A stretch of DNA of 64,000 nucleotides, taken from CAXBCP01 sp963974055 (GTDB lineage: Bacteria; Pseudomonadota; Alphaproteobacteria; MPNO01; UBA830). The stretch covers positions 25,922 to 89,921 of the forward strand of contig CAXBCP010000021.1 of NCBI GenBank assembly GCA_963974055.1, in the 5' to 3' direction. The notes beneath the pieces were generated by a model, which had not been told where the DNA came from, did no database searches, and saw only the letters and a list, made by a program, of their open reading frames with translations. Shown here one piece after another: positions 8,853-16,832 of the stretch; within the stretch, counting starts at the first letter, position 1; every line of letters starts with the position of its first letter. Made by a program: the position numbers and the translations under genes.

Positions 8853-8874
8853 CGGGCCACAAAAGGCCCGTTTT
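8853..8874 (+). terminator. Stem-loop with short U-tract in the rpmB leader
   Basis: CGGGCC (8853-8858), loop ACAAAA, GGCCCG (8865-8870), then TTTT. It could end MFS transcripts. However, it lies downstream of the predicted rpmB promoter and would form at the very 5' end of the rpmB mRNA, so it may instead be a leader hairpin. The U-run of four is weak for a terminator. Confidence 0.5.
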
Positions 8875-8907
8875 ACGTGTTGAAACAAGAATTTTGGGGA
8901 CGACATC

Positions 8908-9198
8908 ATGTCCAGAAGATGCTCCATGACGGGTAAAGGCGTAATGGCCGGCAACAATGTCAGCCATGCCCACAACAAGACCCGCCGCCGTTTCCTGCCC
9001 AATCTGCAGGTCACGTCGCTGTTGTCGGACGCGCTCGGCGAAGTCGTTCGCCTGCGGTTGTCGGCGCGTGCGATCCGGACGATCGAGCACAAAGGCGGCC
9101 TTGACCGCTTCCTGCTGGACACCGCCGACGCCAAGCTGCCTGAAGAAGCGCTGGCGCTGAAGCGCAAGGTCAAGAAGGCGACGGTCGCCGCGGCCTGA
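8908..9198 (+). CDS. rpmB: 50S ribosomal protein L28
   Basis: 96 residues, the normal length for alphaproteobacterial L28. The N-terminus CSMTGKGVMAGNNVSHAHNKTRRRFLPNL is the family signature (CSMTGKG, then NNVSHAHNKTRRRF). The C-terminus is basic, as usual. L28 is an assembly-related protein of the large subunit. The ATG is preceded by a GGGGA Shine-Dalgarno. It is a single-gene unit bounded by its own promoter and a strong bidirectional terminator. Confidence 0.97.
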   Translation: MSRRCSMTGKGVMAGNNVSHAHNKTRRRFLPNLQVTSLLSDALGEVVRLRLSARAIRTIEHKGGLDRFLLDTADAKLPEEALALKRKVKKATVAAA

Positions 9199-9220
9199 GC
9201 GTCTTCGGAGATAGAGATTT

Positions 9221-9251
9221 AAAAAGGCCCGCTTTTCAGCGGGCCTTTTTC
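9221..9251. terminator. Bidirectional intrinsic terminator (rpmB / DsbB-like)
   Basis: AAAAAGGCCCGC (9221-9232), loop TTTTCA, GCGGGCCTTTTT (9239-9250). The perfect stem has A-runs and T-runs on both sides and sits between convergent genes, so it can terminate both. Its right edge abuts the TAG stop of the minus-strand DsbB-like gene. Confidence 0.9.
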
Positions 9252-9646
9252 TATGCCGAACCGGTCGAATCCGCCGGCCGCGGCATCCACAGAAGCAGTG
9301 CCTGGCCGACCAGAATGCCGAGCGCACCGGCGGCCAGGATCATGTTCACGGGATTGGACGGCTCGCCGGCATTCAGGTTGCGGATCACCAGAAACAGCTG
9401 GGCGCAGGCCACATGCGCCCCCAGGAATCCGACGCACAGCGCCGGGTAGCGCAGCCACCAGCGGCGAGGGTCGGGCAACAGCATGACCAGGCCCACAAGG
9501 CCGATCGCCGTGCGCTGGGCGCGGCAATAGACGCATTCATGGACCAGTCCCGACAGGTCGATCCACCACGTTACCGCGCAGACCAGAACCGCCAGAATGC
9601 CGAGCAGGCGGAGGTTGCGGCTGAGCCATTCAAGAAGCGCTGTCAT
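9251..9646 (-). CDS. Minimal DsbB-like quinone:disulfide membrane protein
   Basis: 131 residues with four predicted membrane helices. After helix 1 it has C38-V-Y-C41-R-A-Q44-R45, the DsbB signature of a periplasmic CxxC followed by QR; the Arg is the quinone-proximal residue in E. coli DsbB. The second periplasmic loop (NLNAGEPSNPV) has no cysteine, so the second redox pair that normally takes electrons from DsbA is missing. The other cysteines (C23, C71, C81) lie in membrane segments. It may be a reduced DsbB relative acting on another partner. It lies 9 nt downstream of the nitroreductase gene on the same strand and is probably cotranscribed with it. Confidence 0.65.
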   Translation of the reverse strand: MTALLEWLSRNLRLLGILAVLVCAVTWWIDLSGLVHECVYCRAQRTAIGLVGLVMLLPDPRRWWLRYPALCVGFLGAHVACAQLFLVIRNLNAGEPSNPVNMILAAGALGILVGQALLLWMPRPADSTGSA

Positions 9647-9655
9647 GACAGCGGC

Positions 9656-10312
9656 TCAGATCACTTCGCAGACTTCGTCGAAATCGTAGCGGTAGAACCG
9701 GGGGCCCTTGATGCCTTCGAGATCGCCATAGCCGATATTGCACAGGAAATTCGATTTCCAGTTCCGGCCCTCCAGGAATTCCGCATCCGCCGCCTCGGTA
9801 TTGAAGCCGCCCATCGCGCCGGCATCGAGCCCGACCGCACGGATCGCCATGATCAGATAGGCGCCCTGCAGCGTGCCCTGCTGAAAGGCGAAATGCCGGG
9901 CCAGATCGGCGTTGGATACGAAGCGTTCGCCCATTTCGGGGCGTATCGGATAGAGCTTGGCGAAATTGCTGTAAAATTCGAGGTCGTAGGCAAGAAGGGC
10001 CGTGACCGGCGCCGCCATGGTCTTGTCGACATTGGCCGGCATCAGGCAGGGCCGCAACCGTTCCTTGGCCTCGGGCGAGCGGATAAAGATCAGGCGCGCC
10101 GGCTGCGTGTTCGAACTGGTCGATCCGAATTTCACGAGGTCGTATATTTCGCGAAGCTGGTCGTCGGTGACTTCCCGGTCCTGGAACCAGTTATGGCTGC
10201 GGCCTTCGCGGAAAATAAGGTCGAGGGAATTGTCGTCGAGCCGCTGGATTTTTTCGCGGTATGCCGTGATGCGTGCGCGGGCGGCCTCTAGTGCTTGTTC
10301 TTCAGATGACAT
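9656..10312 (-). CDS. Nitroreductase family protein, malonic semialdehyde reductase (RutE)-like
   Basis: 218 residues, an FMN-dependent oxidoreductase fold. The N-terminal part DNSLDLIFREGRSHNWFQDREV and the segment SSNTQPARLIFIRSPEAKERL closely follow the RutE/HadB subgroup, which reduces malonic semialdehyde to 3-hydroxypropionate in pyrimidine degradation. The FMN-contacting SxSNxQP region and the late GFN segment are present. No rut genes are nearby, so a general quinone or nitro-compound reductase role is equally possible. The DsbB-like gene follows after 9 nt. Confidence 0.78.
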   Translation of the reverse strand: MSSEEQALEAARARITAYREKIQRLDDNSLDLIFREGRSHNWFQDREVTDDQLREIYDLVKFGSTSSNTQPARLIFIRSPEAKERLRPCLMPANVDKTMAAPVTALLAYDLEFYSNFAKLYPIRPEMGERFVSNADLARHFAFQQGTLQGAYLIMAIRAVGLDAGAMGGFNTEAADAEFLEGRNWKSNFLCNIGYGDLEGIKGPRFYRYDFDEVCEVI

Positions 10313-10448
10313 AACTGGCTCCGGGTCTGGAAAAATCAGGAAACAGGATAAGACGGGTTAAACATACGTTGCGTCGGGAAGGATTGCACCTGCCGTGTCG
10401 CCGGGGAGAACGCCCCGCCGGTCGGTGTTTTGCCGCCGGATAGGATGT

Positions 10449-12323
10449 TCAGGCTGCGCGGGTGCGCCGCCGGGCGCGGGCGCCGGCCGGGGTCGCGGCA
10501 TCGTCGAACAATTCGGCCAGCCGGTCCATCATCGTACCGCCAAGCTGTTCGGCATCCATGATGGTGACCGCCCGGTCGTAGTAGCGTGTTACGTCATGGC
10601 CGATACCGATCGCCGTCAATTGCACGTCCGGGTAGGATTCCAGCGTCTTGATCACGTCGCGCAGGTGGCGTTCCAGGTAATTGCCGGGATTCACAGACAG
10701 GGTCGAATCGTCGACCGGCGCGCCGTCCGAAATCACCATCAGGATCTTGCGCTGTTCGGGGCGGTTGACCATGCGGCTATGGGCCCATAGCAATGCCTCG
10801 CCGTCGATGTTCTCTTTCAGCAGGCCTTCGCGCAGCATCAGGCCCAGCGCCTTGCGCGACCGGCGCCATGGCGCGTCGGCGGCCTTGTACACGATGTGCC
10901 GCAAATCGTTGAGACGGCCCGGGTTGGTCGGCTTGCCGTCGGCGAGCCAGCGTTCGCGGGCCTGTCCGCCTTTCCAGGCGCGGGTCGTGAAGCCGAGAAT
11001 CTCGACCTTCACGCCGCAGCGTTCCAGCGTTCGGGCAAGAATATCGGCGCTCATCGCCGCGACCGTGATCGGGCGGCCGCGCATCGAGCCGGAATTGTCG
11101 ATCAGCAGCGTCACGACGGTGTCGCGGAACTCGGTTTCCTTTTCGACCTTGTAGGACAGCGGGTGCATCGGGTTGGTCACGACCCGCGACAGCCGGCCCG
11201 CGTCGAGAATGCCTTCTTCGAGATCGAATTCCCAGGACCGCGACTGCTGGGCCAGAAGGCGCCGCTGCAACCGGTTGGCCAGGCGGCCGATAATGCCCTG
11301 AAGATTGGCGAGCTGCTGATCCAGATGGTGGCGCAGCCGGGCGAGTTCATCGGGATCGCACAGATCTTCCGCCACGATGACTTCGTCGTATTCGACCGAA
11401 TATGGCTTGTAGAGCGGTTCGCGATTGCGGTCGCCCATTCCGCCATCCGGGCGGCGCTGGTGTTCCGACTGTTCGCCGTCTTCGTCGCCGGTGCCGGGCA
11501 TCATTTCTTCTTCGCCCTGCTCGGACATGGATTCGTCGCCGTCCTCGACGTCCATTTCGTCCATTTCCGACGATTCGGAGCCGCTCATCTCGGCGGAGAC
11601 GCCTTCCATGTCGGCATCTTCGGCATCGGCGTCTTCGGCGTCCTGTTCTTCGGCGTCTTCGCCCTGTTCGCCTTCACTCTGTTCCGTTGCTTCGGATTCC
11701 TCGTCGATCAGTTCAAGCTCGACCAGAAGGTCGGTCAGCGCCGCGGCATAGGCTTCCTGATCGTCGATACAGTCCGACAGCTTGTCGAAATCCGTATCGA
11801 CCTTGTCGTTGATCCAGTCGCGCCACAGGCTGACGAGCTGTTCGCCGCCATCGGGCAGTTTCTCGCCGGTCAGCTTTTCGCGCACCATCAGTCCGATCGC
11901 TTCGGACAGCGGGGCGTCGTCGCGGACATTGACGCGGGTGTAGCCGAACGCATCGCACTTGTCTTCGAGCGCCGCCTGGAGATTGTTTGCGACGCCGGCC
12001 ATCATGCGCGAGCCGAGCGCCTCGCACCGGACGCGTTCCAGCGATTCGAACACCGCCCGCGCGTTCTCGCCCTGGGGGGCACGGGTGGCGTGAAGTTCTT
12101 CGTTATGAAAACGCAGGCGAAGCGCCATCGCGTCCGCCTCGCCGCGCAGCGCGGCGACCTCGTGATCGGTGAAATCCCGCGACGGCACCGGCAGCCGGGC
12201 CTGGTTGTCGACCAGGCGCGCTTCGGATCCGTAGACAAGCGTAATGTCGTCCCGCTCGGAGATCGCGCGCATGGCGGCCGCGGTGACGCGGCGGAATTCT
12301 TCGGCCGTTTGGTCGTCGCTCAT
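10449..12323 (-). CDS. cobT: Cobaltochelatase subunit CobT
   Basis: 624 residues, the usual length. The N-terminal CobT domain is followed by a very acidic, low-complexity stretch (about residues 210-300, runs of E, D, S and M). A C-terminal von Willebrand A domain carries the MIDAS motif IDNSGSMRG. With CobS it forms the AAA+ and VWA motor that drives CobN to insert cobalt into hydrogenobyrinic acid a,c-diamide in aerobic cobalamin synthesis. It starts 7 nt after the cobS stop. cobN is not in the window, which is common in alphaproteobacteria, where cobST sit with the J-domain gene and bolA. The acidic tract is a normal family feature. Confidence 0.95.
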   Translation of the reverse strand: MSDDQTAEEFRRVTAAAMRAISERDDITLVYGSEARLVDNQARLPVPSRDFTDHEVAALRGEADAMALRLRFHNEELHATRAPQGENARAVFESLERVRCEALGSRMMAGVANNLQAALEDKCDAFGYTRVNVRDDAPLSEAIGLMVREKLTGEKLPDGGEQLVSLWRDWINDKVDTDFDKLSDCIDDQEAYAAALTDLLVELELIDEESEATEQSEGEQGEDAEEQDAEDADAEDADMEGVSAEMSGSESSEMDEMDVEDGDESMSEQGEEEMMPGTGDEDGEQSEHQRRPDGGMGDRNREPLYKPYSVEYDEVIVAEDLCDPDELARLRHHLDQQLANLQGIIGRLANRLQRRLLAQQSRSWEFDLEEGILDAGRLSRVVTNPMHPLSYKVEKETEFRDTVVTLLIDNSGSMRGRPITVAAMSADILARTLERCGVKVEILGFTTRAWKGGQARERWLADGKPTNPGRLNDLRHIVYKAADAPWRRSRKALGLMLREGLLKENIDGEALLWAHSRMVNRPEQRKILMVISDGAPVDDSTLSVNPGNYLERHLRDVIKTLESYPDVQLTAIGIGHDVTRYYDRAVTIMDAEQLGGTMMDRLAELFDDAATPAGARARRRTRAA

Positions 12324-12330
12324 CTGTGTG

Positions 12331-13338
12331 TCACGCTGCTGTCTGTGCGGCTTTCAGTTCCGGCAATTCGTCCCCGAAGCAGCGCTGGTAGTATTCAGCG
12401 ACCGTCGTGCGTTCCAGCTCATCGCATTTGTTCAGGAAGGTCATCCGGAACGCGGTGGCGAGATCGCCGAAGATTTCGGCGTTTTCCGCCCAGGTAATGA
12501 CCGTCCGCGGCGACATGACCGTCGAGATGTCCCCGGCCATGAAACCGGCGCGGGACAGATCGGCGACCCGCACCATCGACGCGATGGTTTTGCGGCCCTC
12601 GTCGTCCTTGTCGAACGCCTTGCATTTGGACAGGACAATCGCGGTTTCCTGTTCGTGCGGCAGGTAGTTCAGCGTCGTCACCAGGTTCCAGCGGTCGAGC
12701 TGTCCCTGGTTGATCTGCTGGGTGCCGTGATACAGGCCCGTTGTGTCGCCGAGACCGACGGTGTTCGCCGTCGCCAGCAGCCGGAAGGCCGGGTGCGGAC
12801 GCAGAACCCTGTTCTGGTCCAGCAGCGTCATTTTGCCGTCGCGTTCCAGCACGCGCTGAATGACGAACATGACATCCGGGCGGCCGGCATCGTATTCGTC
12901 GAACACCAGGGCAATCGGATTCTGCAGCGCCCAGGGCAGGATGCCGTCGCGGAATTCCGTGATCTGTTTGCCGTCCTTGACGACGATGGCGTCCTTGCCG
13001 ATCAGGTCGATACGGCTGATATGGCTGTCCAGGTTGATGCGGATGCACGGCCAGTTCAACCGCGCGGCGACCTGTTCGACATGGGTCGATTTGCCCGTGC
13101 CGTGATATCCCTGGATCAGGAGCCGGCGGTTATGGGCAAACGCAACCAGGATCGCGAGAGTCGTGTCGTGGTCGAAACAATAGGTATCGTCGAAATCCGG
13201 CACATGCTCGGTTTTCTTCGAGTAGGCCGGAACCTCCATATCGATATCGAGTCCGAACACGTCGCGCACGGACACCGTGGTGTCCGGCAGGTCGATCTCA
13301 CTAAGTTCCGCGATAAGGTTTTTGGTCTTGGAAGCCAT
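12331..13338 (-). CDS. cobS: Cobaltochelatase subunit CobS (MoxR-type AAA+ ATPase)
   Basis: 335 residues. Walker A is GYHGTGKST (residues 77-85) and Walker B is ALVFDEYDAG. A sensor region with the ATANTVGLGD motif follows. It is the ATPase partner of CobT; the pair powers cobalt insertion by CobN. It is second in the J-domain-cobS-cobT unit, 44 nt after the J-domain gene and 7 nt before cobT, so all three are likely one transcript. Length and motifs are canonical. Confidence 0.96.
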   Translation of the reverse strand: MASKTKNLIAELSEIDLPDTTVSVRDVFGLDIDMEVPAYSKKTEHVPDFDDTYCFDHDTTLAILVAFAHNRRLLIQGYHGTGKSTHVEQVAARLNWPCIRINLDSHISRIDLIGKDAIVVKDGKQITEFRDGILPWALQNPIALVFDEYDAGRPDVMFVIQRVLERDGKMTLLDQNRVLRPHPAFRLLATANTVGLGDTTGLYHGTQQINQGQLDRWNLVTTLNYLPHEQETAIVLSKCKAFDKDDEGRKTIASMVRVADLSRAGFMAGDISTVMSPRTVITWAENAEIFGDLATAFRMTFLNKCDELERTTVAEYYQRCFGDELPELKAAQTAA

Positions 13339-13382
13339 TCAACTCCGTTCCTTCAGCATAAACGTAAAAAAAACGAGCCGCG

Positions 13383-14003
13383 CTACGTCAGGCGCTCGCT
13401 GTCCCGTAATGTCGTATAGGCGTGATTTACCGATTTTAGCCGGTCTTCGGCCCTCTTGTCGCCCCCGTTTGCGTCCGGATGCAACGATTTTGCAAGTATT
13501 TTGTAACGTTGTTTTATATCTGCTTTGGTGATTGGCGCAACCAGCCCCAAAACGGAGAGCGCTTCGCGCTCCGGCGCGGTCAGATTCTGCATCTGCACCT
13601 GCGCTTCACGTTCCGCCCGCGGGTCCGTCGGGCCGTCGCCCAGAAGACTCAGCGGATCGTGAAACTGGGCCCCGTTCGCCCCGGGGCGCGAACCCAGCGG
13701 CCAGGTCGGCCGCTGCCAGACGATATCCTTGCGGATTTCCGCTTCGACGGCGGCATCGTCCATTCCGGCGTAATAGTTCCAGGCGGCATTGTATTCCCGC
13801 ACGTGGTCGAGACAGAACCAGTAGAAATTCGACAGTTCCGTGCGCGATTTCGGTGCGCGGAACGTTCCCGGTTCGGCGCAGTCCGGGTGATCGCACGCCG
13901 CGGCGGCGGCGTCCGCGCCGGGCGCCTGTCCGGCCCCGCCGGGTGCATTGTCTGTAAGCGGGGTATCCAGAACGGAGCCGTTATTGCTGCCTTCTTTTGA
14001 CAT
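13383..14003 (-). CDS. J-domain (DnaJ-like) protein upstream of cobS
   Basis: 206 residues from ATG 14003. A longer in-frame extension upstream runs through the promoter region and over bolA, so I rejected it. The N-terminus is disordered. It is followed by a short Cys-containing segment (CDHPDC, then FYWFCLDHVREYNAAWNYY). The J domain is at the C-terminus (about residues 145-206) with the HPD motif in SLHPDANGGD, so it should stimulate a DnaK-type ATPase. This architecture, with a C-terminal J domain, is the standard gene upstream of cobS in many alphaproteobacteria. It is divergent from bolA; its specific client is unknown. Confidence 0.9.
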   Translation of the reverse strand: MSKEGSNNGSVLDTPLTDNAPGGAGQAPGADAAAAACDHPDCAEPGTFRAPKSRTELSNFYWFCLDHVREYNAAWNYYAGMDDAAVEAEIRKDIVWQRPTWPLGSRPGANGAQFHDPLSLLGDGPTDPRAEREAQVQMQNLTAPEREALSVLGLVAPITKADIKQRYKILAKSLHPDANGGDKRAEDRLKSVNHAYTTLRDSERLT

Positions 14004-14105
14004 CCCGGCAGTATGATCGCCGGAATTTCCCCATGCAAGGACGTGCCTTTTGCCGCGAATGGGGGTATTTCCTGTGCTGGATCCCGATTTCGGAAGATAG
14101 ACTGT

Positions 14106-14366
14106 ATGACTGTAGCGCAATCGATCGAGAAAAAACTGACGGAGGCATTCGCGCCGCACTCCCTGGTCGTGACGGACGAATCTCATCTTCATGCCGGTCA
14201 TGTCGGTGCGCGGCCGGAAGGCGAAACCCATTTCCGGGTGGAAATCGTCTCCGCTGCCTTCGCCGATTGCAGCCGGGTCGAACGTCAACGCCTCGTCTAC
14301 GGGGTGCTGCGTGACGAACTTGCCGGGCCTGTCCATGCGTTGTCGGTGCTGGCCGCCCCGCCCTGA
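14106..14366 (+). CDS. BolA family protein
   Basis: 86 residues from the ATG at 14106. It carries the family motifs DESHLHAGH, THFRVEIVSAAF, and RQRLVYGVLRDEL followed by GPVHALSV. BolA proteins work with monothiol glutaredoxins in Fe-S cluster handling and iron signalling; the conserved His residues act as cluster ligands. It is transcribed divergently from the J-domain-cobS-cobT unit, a recurring alphaproteobacterial arrangement. The upstream extension to 14013 has no family similarity and was not used. Confidence 0.92.
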   Translation: MTVAQSIEKKLTEAFAPHSLVVTDESHLHAGHVGARPEGETHFRVEIVSAAFADCSRVERQRLVYGVLRDELAGPVHALSVLAAPP

Positions 14367-14531
14367 TCCGGGCTGCGGAACGGTGTGTTCGGTCGGCGGC
14401 GACGGCTGTTCAAAATAATATGCATACAACCGTAATACATAAAATGTCTGGCCGGGTCAGCCTGAGCGGGTAAACTGTCGTCGTCGTCTTGTCTTGCACG
14501 AGAGTCAAAAATTAAACGATAGGACGAAAAA

Positions 14532-14573
14532 GTTGAATAATAACTCAACCTGGAATAGATGTATGATTCATCT
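14532..14573. promoter_or_regulatory. Two adjacent short inverted repeats before the RHH gene
   Basis: GTTGA (14532-14536) pairs with TCAAC (14545-14549), and AGATG (14557-14561) pairs with CATCT (14569-14573). Both lie in an AT-rich 228-nt gap just before the ribbon-helix-helix gene. The position would suit autoregulation by that protein; this is inference and the arms are short. Confidence 0.3.
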
Positions 14574-14594
14574 GTTCGGGCTCAATAACAAAAA

Positions 14595-14840
14595 GTGGGT
14601 GTAACAGTGGTATTAGCGTCTCCCCTTGTAACTCGGAATGTAAATGTCGGCGGCCGGCGGACCAGCGTCCGGCTCGAACCCGACCTGTGGGAAGCCCTGC
14701 GCGATATCGCGGCGCGGGAAGAAAGGTCGATGCACGAAATCTGTTCTGATATCGACAGAACGCGGGGCGACACGCGCCTGACTTCGGCGATGCGCATCTA
14801 TATCGTCAATTATTTCCGGTCGGCGGCAAACCCATCCTGA
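14595..14840 (+). CDS. Ribbon-helix-helix DNA-binding protein (RHH_4 type)
   Basis: Up to 81 residues. The core TRNVNVGGRRTSVRLEPDLWEALRDIAAREE, with the short strand RRTSVRLE and two helices, is the RHH_4 signature. It is followed by SMHEICSDIDRTR and a C-terminal ALIVNYF-like end (AMRIYIVNYF), as in alphaproteobacterial members. An in-frame TAA at 14586 limits the start to GTG 14595 or GTG 14607. Neither has a good Shine-Dalgarno, so the first few residues are uncertain. RHH dimers bind DNA through the paired strand. No toxin gene is adjacent, so I see no support for an antitoxin role. Confidence 0.85.
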   Translation: MGVTVVLASPLVTRNVNVGGRRTSVRLEPDLWEALRDIAAREERSMHEICSDIDRTRGDTRLTSAMRIYIVNYFRSAANPS

Positions 14841-14842
14841 AG

Positions 14843-14865
14843 ACCGGGGACGTTCAGTCTCCGGT
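14843..14865. terminator. Stem-loop between convergent RHH and DUF2889 genes
   Basis: ACCGGGGAC (14843-14851) pairs with GTCTCCGGT (14857-14865) with one G-U, around a 5-nt loop. It sits directly after the RHH stop and overlaps the DUF2889 stop codon. There is no U-tract, so its role as a terminator is tentative. Confidence 0.4.
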
Positions 14866-15423
14866 ATAGAACTCCGGGTGTTCGGCCCGGATCAGTTCGC
14901 CGTCAGCCGCCCAGACATGGCAGGTATTAACCGGCGGCCGCGAAATTTTCGGCGGCGCGGCATCGTTTTCCGCAGCGGCGTTGTCGGGTGCCGAGTCCGA
15001 CCACCTGACAGTGTGGAAGGCCACGGTCGCCATGGGCTTCAGCATGTCGACGAGATGCGCGCAACCGCGTGCGCCGCCGAGATGTTCGCGCACGCTGCGG
15101 TTCCACCCGGGGCCGATTTTCAGGCCCTTCAGTTTCTGGAATGATGGCAGGATTGCCGGGCAGAGCGCGTAGGGCCCCGAATCGGTGACCGCTTCGACGT
15201 TCCGTACGATGAAATCCCGGTCGACCGTCAGCCGTATCCACATGTCGTGCAGCGGCTCGCCGGGCAGCACTTCGCCGCGAAAGCTGTTGAAAAACGGATA
15301 GGCCTTCACGTCGGTCAGGTGTCCTTCGATATCCCACAACCCGTCGGCACGGCGATAGCTGCGGCATTCGATGGCGCGGGTATGGATCGGGTCCCGGTCG
15401 ACGGTAACTTCACTGAGCGGCAT
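14854..15423 (-). CDS. DUF2889 domain protein
   Basis: 189 residues. The pattern IHTRAIECRSYRRADGLWDIEGHLTDVKAYPF, then GEPLHDMWIRLTVD and the CAHLVDMLKPMATVAF segment, matches DUF2889, a family of unknown function in proteobacteria. The CxHL-type Cys/His motif late in the domain (GCAHLVDML) is well conserved in the family as I know it. It has no signal peptide or membrane segment. It lies 49 nt downstream of the CorC-like gene on the same strand. Confidence 0.82.
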   Translation of the reverse strand: MPLSEVTVDRDPIHTRAIECRSYRRADGLWDIEGHLTDVKAYPFFNSFRGEVLPGEPLHDMWIRLTVDRDFIVRNVEAVTDSGPYALCPAILPSFQKLKGLKIGPGWNRSVREHLGGARGCAHLVDMLKPMATVAFHTVRWSDSAPDNAAAENDAAPPKISRPPVNTCHVWAADGELIRAEHPEFYTGD

Positions 15424-15472
15424 TTGGGTTCCTTTCCCGTGAGAGATCGCCCCGGGCGATCGTCAGGCGCCG

Positions 15473-16762
15473 CTAATCGGCGGCGCCTTCCGAGATGTCG
15501 TCGATCTTGGTCATGCGGATTGACGTGATGCGGTTGCGTTGCCGGCGCCCGATCTGGAACCGGAAGCCATGAAAATGGAATATCTGGCCGACCTGCGGAA
15601 TGACTTTCGATTCATGGATCACGAGTCCGGCGATGGTCGCCGCGTCCTGGTCGGGCAGGTCCCAGCCGAAGCGGCGGTTGAGATCGCGCACGGTCACCCC
15701 GCCGGAGACCAGGTAGGATCCGTCGCGTTGCGGGCGGACACCGATCGGAACCACGTCGTGTTCGTCGGAAATATCGCCGACGATTTCCTCGAGAATATCC
15801 TCCAGCGTGACGACACCCATCAGCGTGCCGTATTCGTCGACGACCAGGGCGAAATGTTCGCGCCGGCGCCGGAATGCATGCAACTGGTCCAGCAATGTCG
15901 TCGATTCGGGAATGAACCAGGGCGGCGAGGCGATCTTGTCGAGATCGAGCGCGTCGAGATCTCCGGTATGAGCGTGCACTTCGCGCAGCATCGCCTTCGC
16001 ATGCATCACCCCGACGATATTGTCGGTCGTGTCCCGCCACAGCGGTATGCGCGTATGCGGGCTCTCCAGCGCGTCTTCGACGATCTTGCTGGTCGGCAGT
16101 GACGCGTCGATCATGAAGATGTCGCGGCGGTGCTGCATCACCATTTCGACATCGACATCCGCGAGATCGAGAATGCTGTGCAGCATCGCACGTTCGTGCC
16201 GCGCCATGGCGCCCCGGCCACGGTGAAGTTCGATGGCGCCGCGCAGTTCCTCGACGGTGGCGCTCCATTCCTGGTCGCCGTCGAATTTTACACCGAATAT
16301 CCGCTGCACCCCGCGGATGACATACTGGATCGCCGCCATTACCGGGCCGAGCAGGCGCACGAGCCACAGGAATGTCGGCGCGATGGTCAGGGCCAACTGG
16401 TCGGCATGCCGGAACGCGTATGTTTTTGGCAGAATTTCGCCGAATATCAGGACAAGCAGGGTCATCGCGATCGTGGCGTAGACCACGCCGGTTTCCCCGA
16501 ACAGGCTGATCAGCACGCTCGTCGCCAGCGCGGAAGCGAGGATATTGACCAGATTATTGCCCAGCAGGATCGTGCCGATCATGCTGTCCTGCTCGCTGCG
16601 CAGCCGGTTGACGAGTTTTGCGCGCTTGTCGCCTTTGGCTTCCAGCAGGTGCAGTCGCGGCCGCGACGCGGCGGTCAGCGCCGTTTCCGAGCTTGAAAAG
16701 AAAGCTGAAAGCACCAGTAGAACGGCTATGCCGCAGATCGTGGCGAGGGTTGCGATTTCCAT
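15473..16762 (-). CDS. CNNM/CorC (HlyC/TlyC-type) transporter-like membrane protein
   Basis: 429 residues from ATG 16762. An upstream in-frame extension would overlap nothing useful and reads through the gap after aroB, so the MEIATLATICG start is preferred. The N-terminal DUF21 membrane domain contains SAFFSSSETALTAA and NLVNILASALAT. A CBS pair follows (TSKIVEDALESPHTRIPLWRD; FALVVDEYGTLMGVVTLEDILEEIVGDI), and then the CorC_HlyC C-terminal domain. Family members transport or sense Mg2+ (CorC/MpfA type); the old hemolysin name is misleading. It lies 70 nt after aroB on the same strand. Confidence 0.9.
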   Translation of the reverse strand: MEIATLATICGIAVLLVLSAFFSSSETALTAASRPRLHLLEAKGDKRAKLVNRLRSEQDSMIGTILLGNNLVNILASALATSVLISLFGETGVVYATIAMTLLVLIFGEILPKTYAFRHADQLALTIAPTFLWLVRLLGPVMAAIQYVIRGVQRIFGVKFDGDQEWSATVEELRGAIELHRGRGAMARHERAMLHSILDLADVDVEMVMQHRRDIFMIDASLPTSKIVEDALESPHTRIPLWRDTTDNIVGVMHAKAMLREVHAHTGDLDALDLDKIASPPWFIPESTTLLDQLHAFRRRREHFALVVDEYGTLMGVVTLEDILEEIVGDISDEHDVVPIGVRPQRDGSYLVSGGVTVRDLNRRFGWDLPDQDAATIAGLVIHESKVIPQVGQIFHFHGFRFQIGRRQRNRITSIRMTKIDDISEGAAD

Positions 16763-16832
16763 CAGAAAGTGGGTCCGCTCCGTTCGGTTGGAAGACAGTG
16801 TGAGTTGCGGTGGGCAGTCATCCCGGACTGGG

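Noticed and set aside
11470..11720. Ser/Asp/Glu-rich low-complexity stretch in cobT as a repeat element or assembly problem
   Set aside because: An acidic linker between the N-terminal and VWA domains is normal in CobT, and the reading frame is intact.
13339..14105. Cobalamin riboswitch near cobST
   Set aside because: The gaps around the J-domain gene, cobS and cobT are 7-102 nt and show no B12-box-like conserved core.
14595..14840. Ribbon-helix-helix gene as an antitoxin of a toxin-antitoxin pair
   Set aside because: No small partner gene overlaps or follows it; the next gene is the convergent DUF2889.
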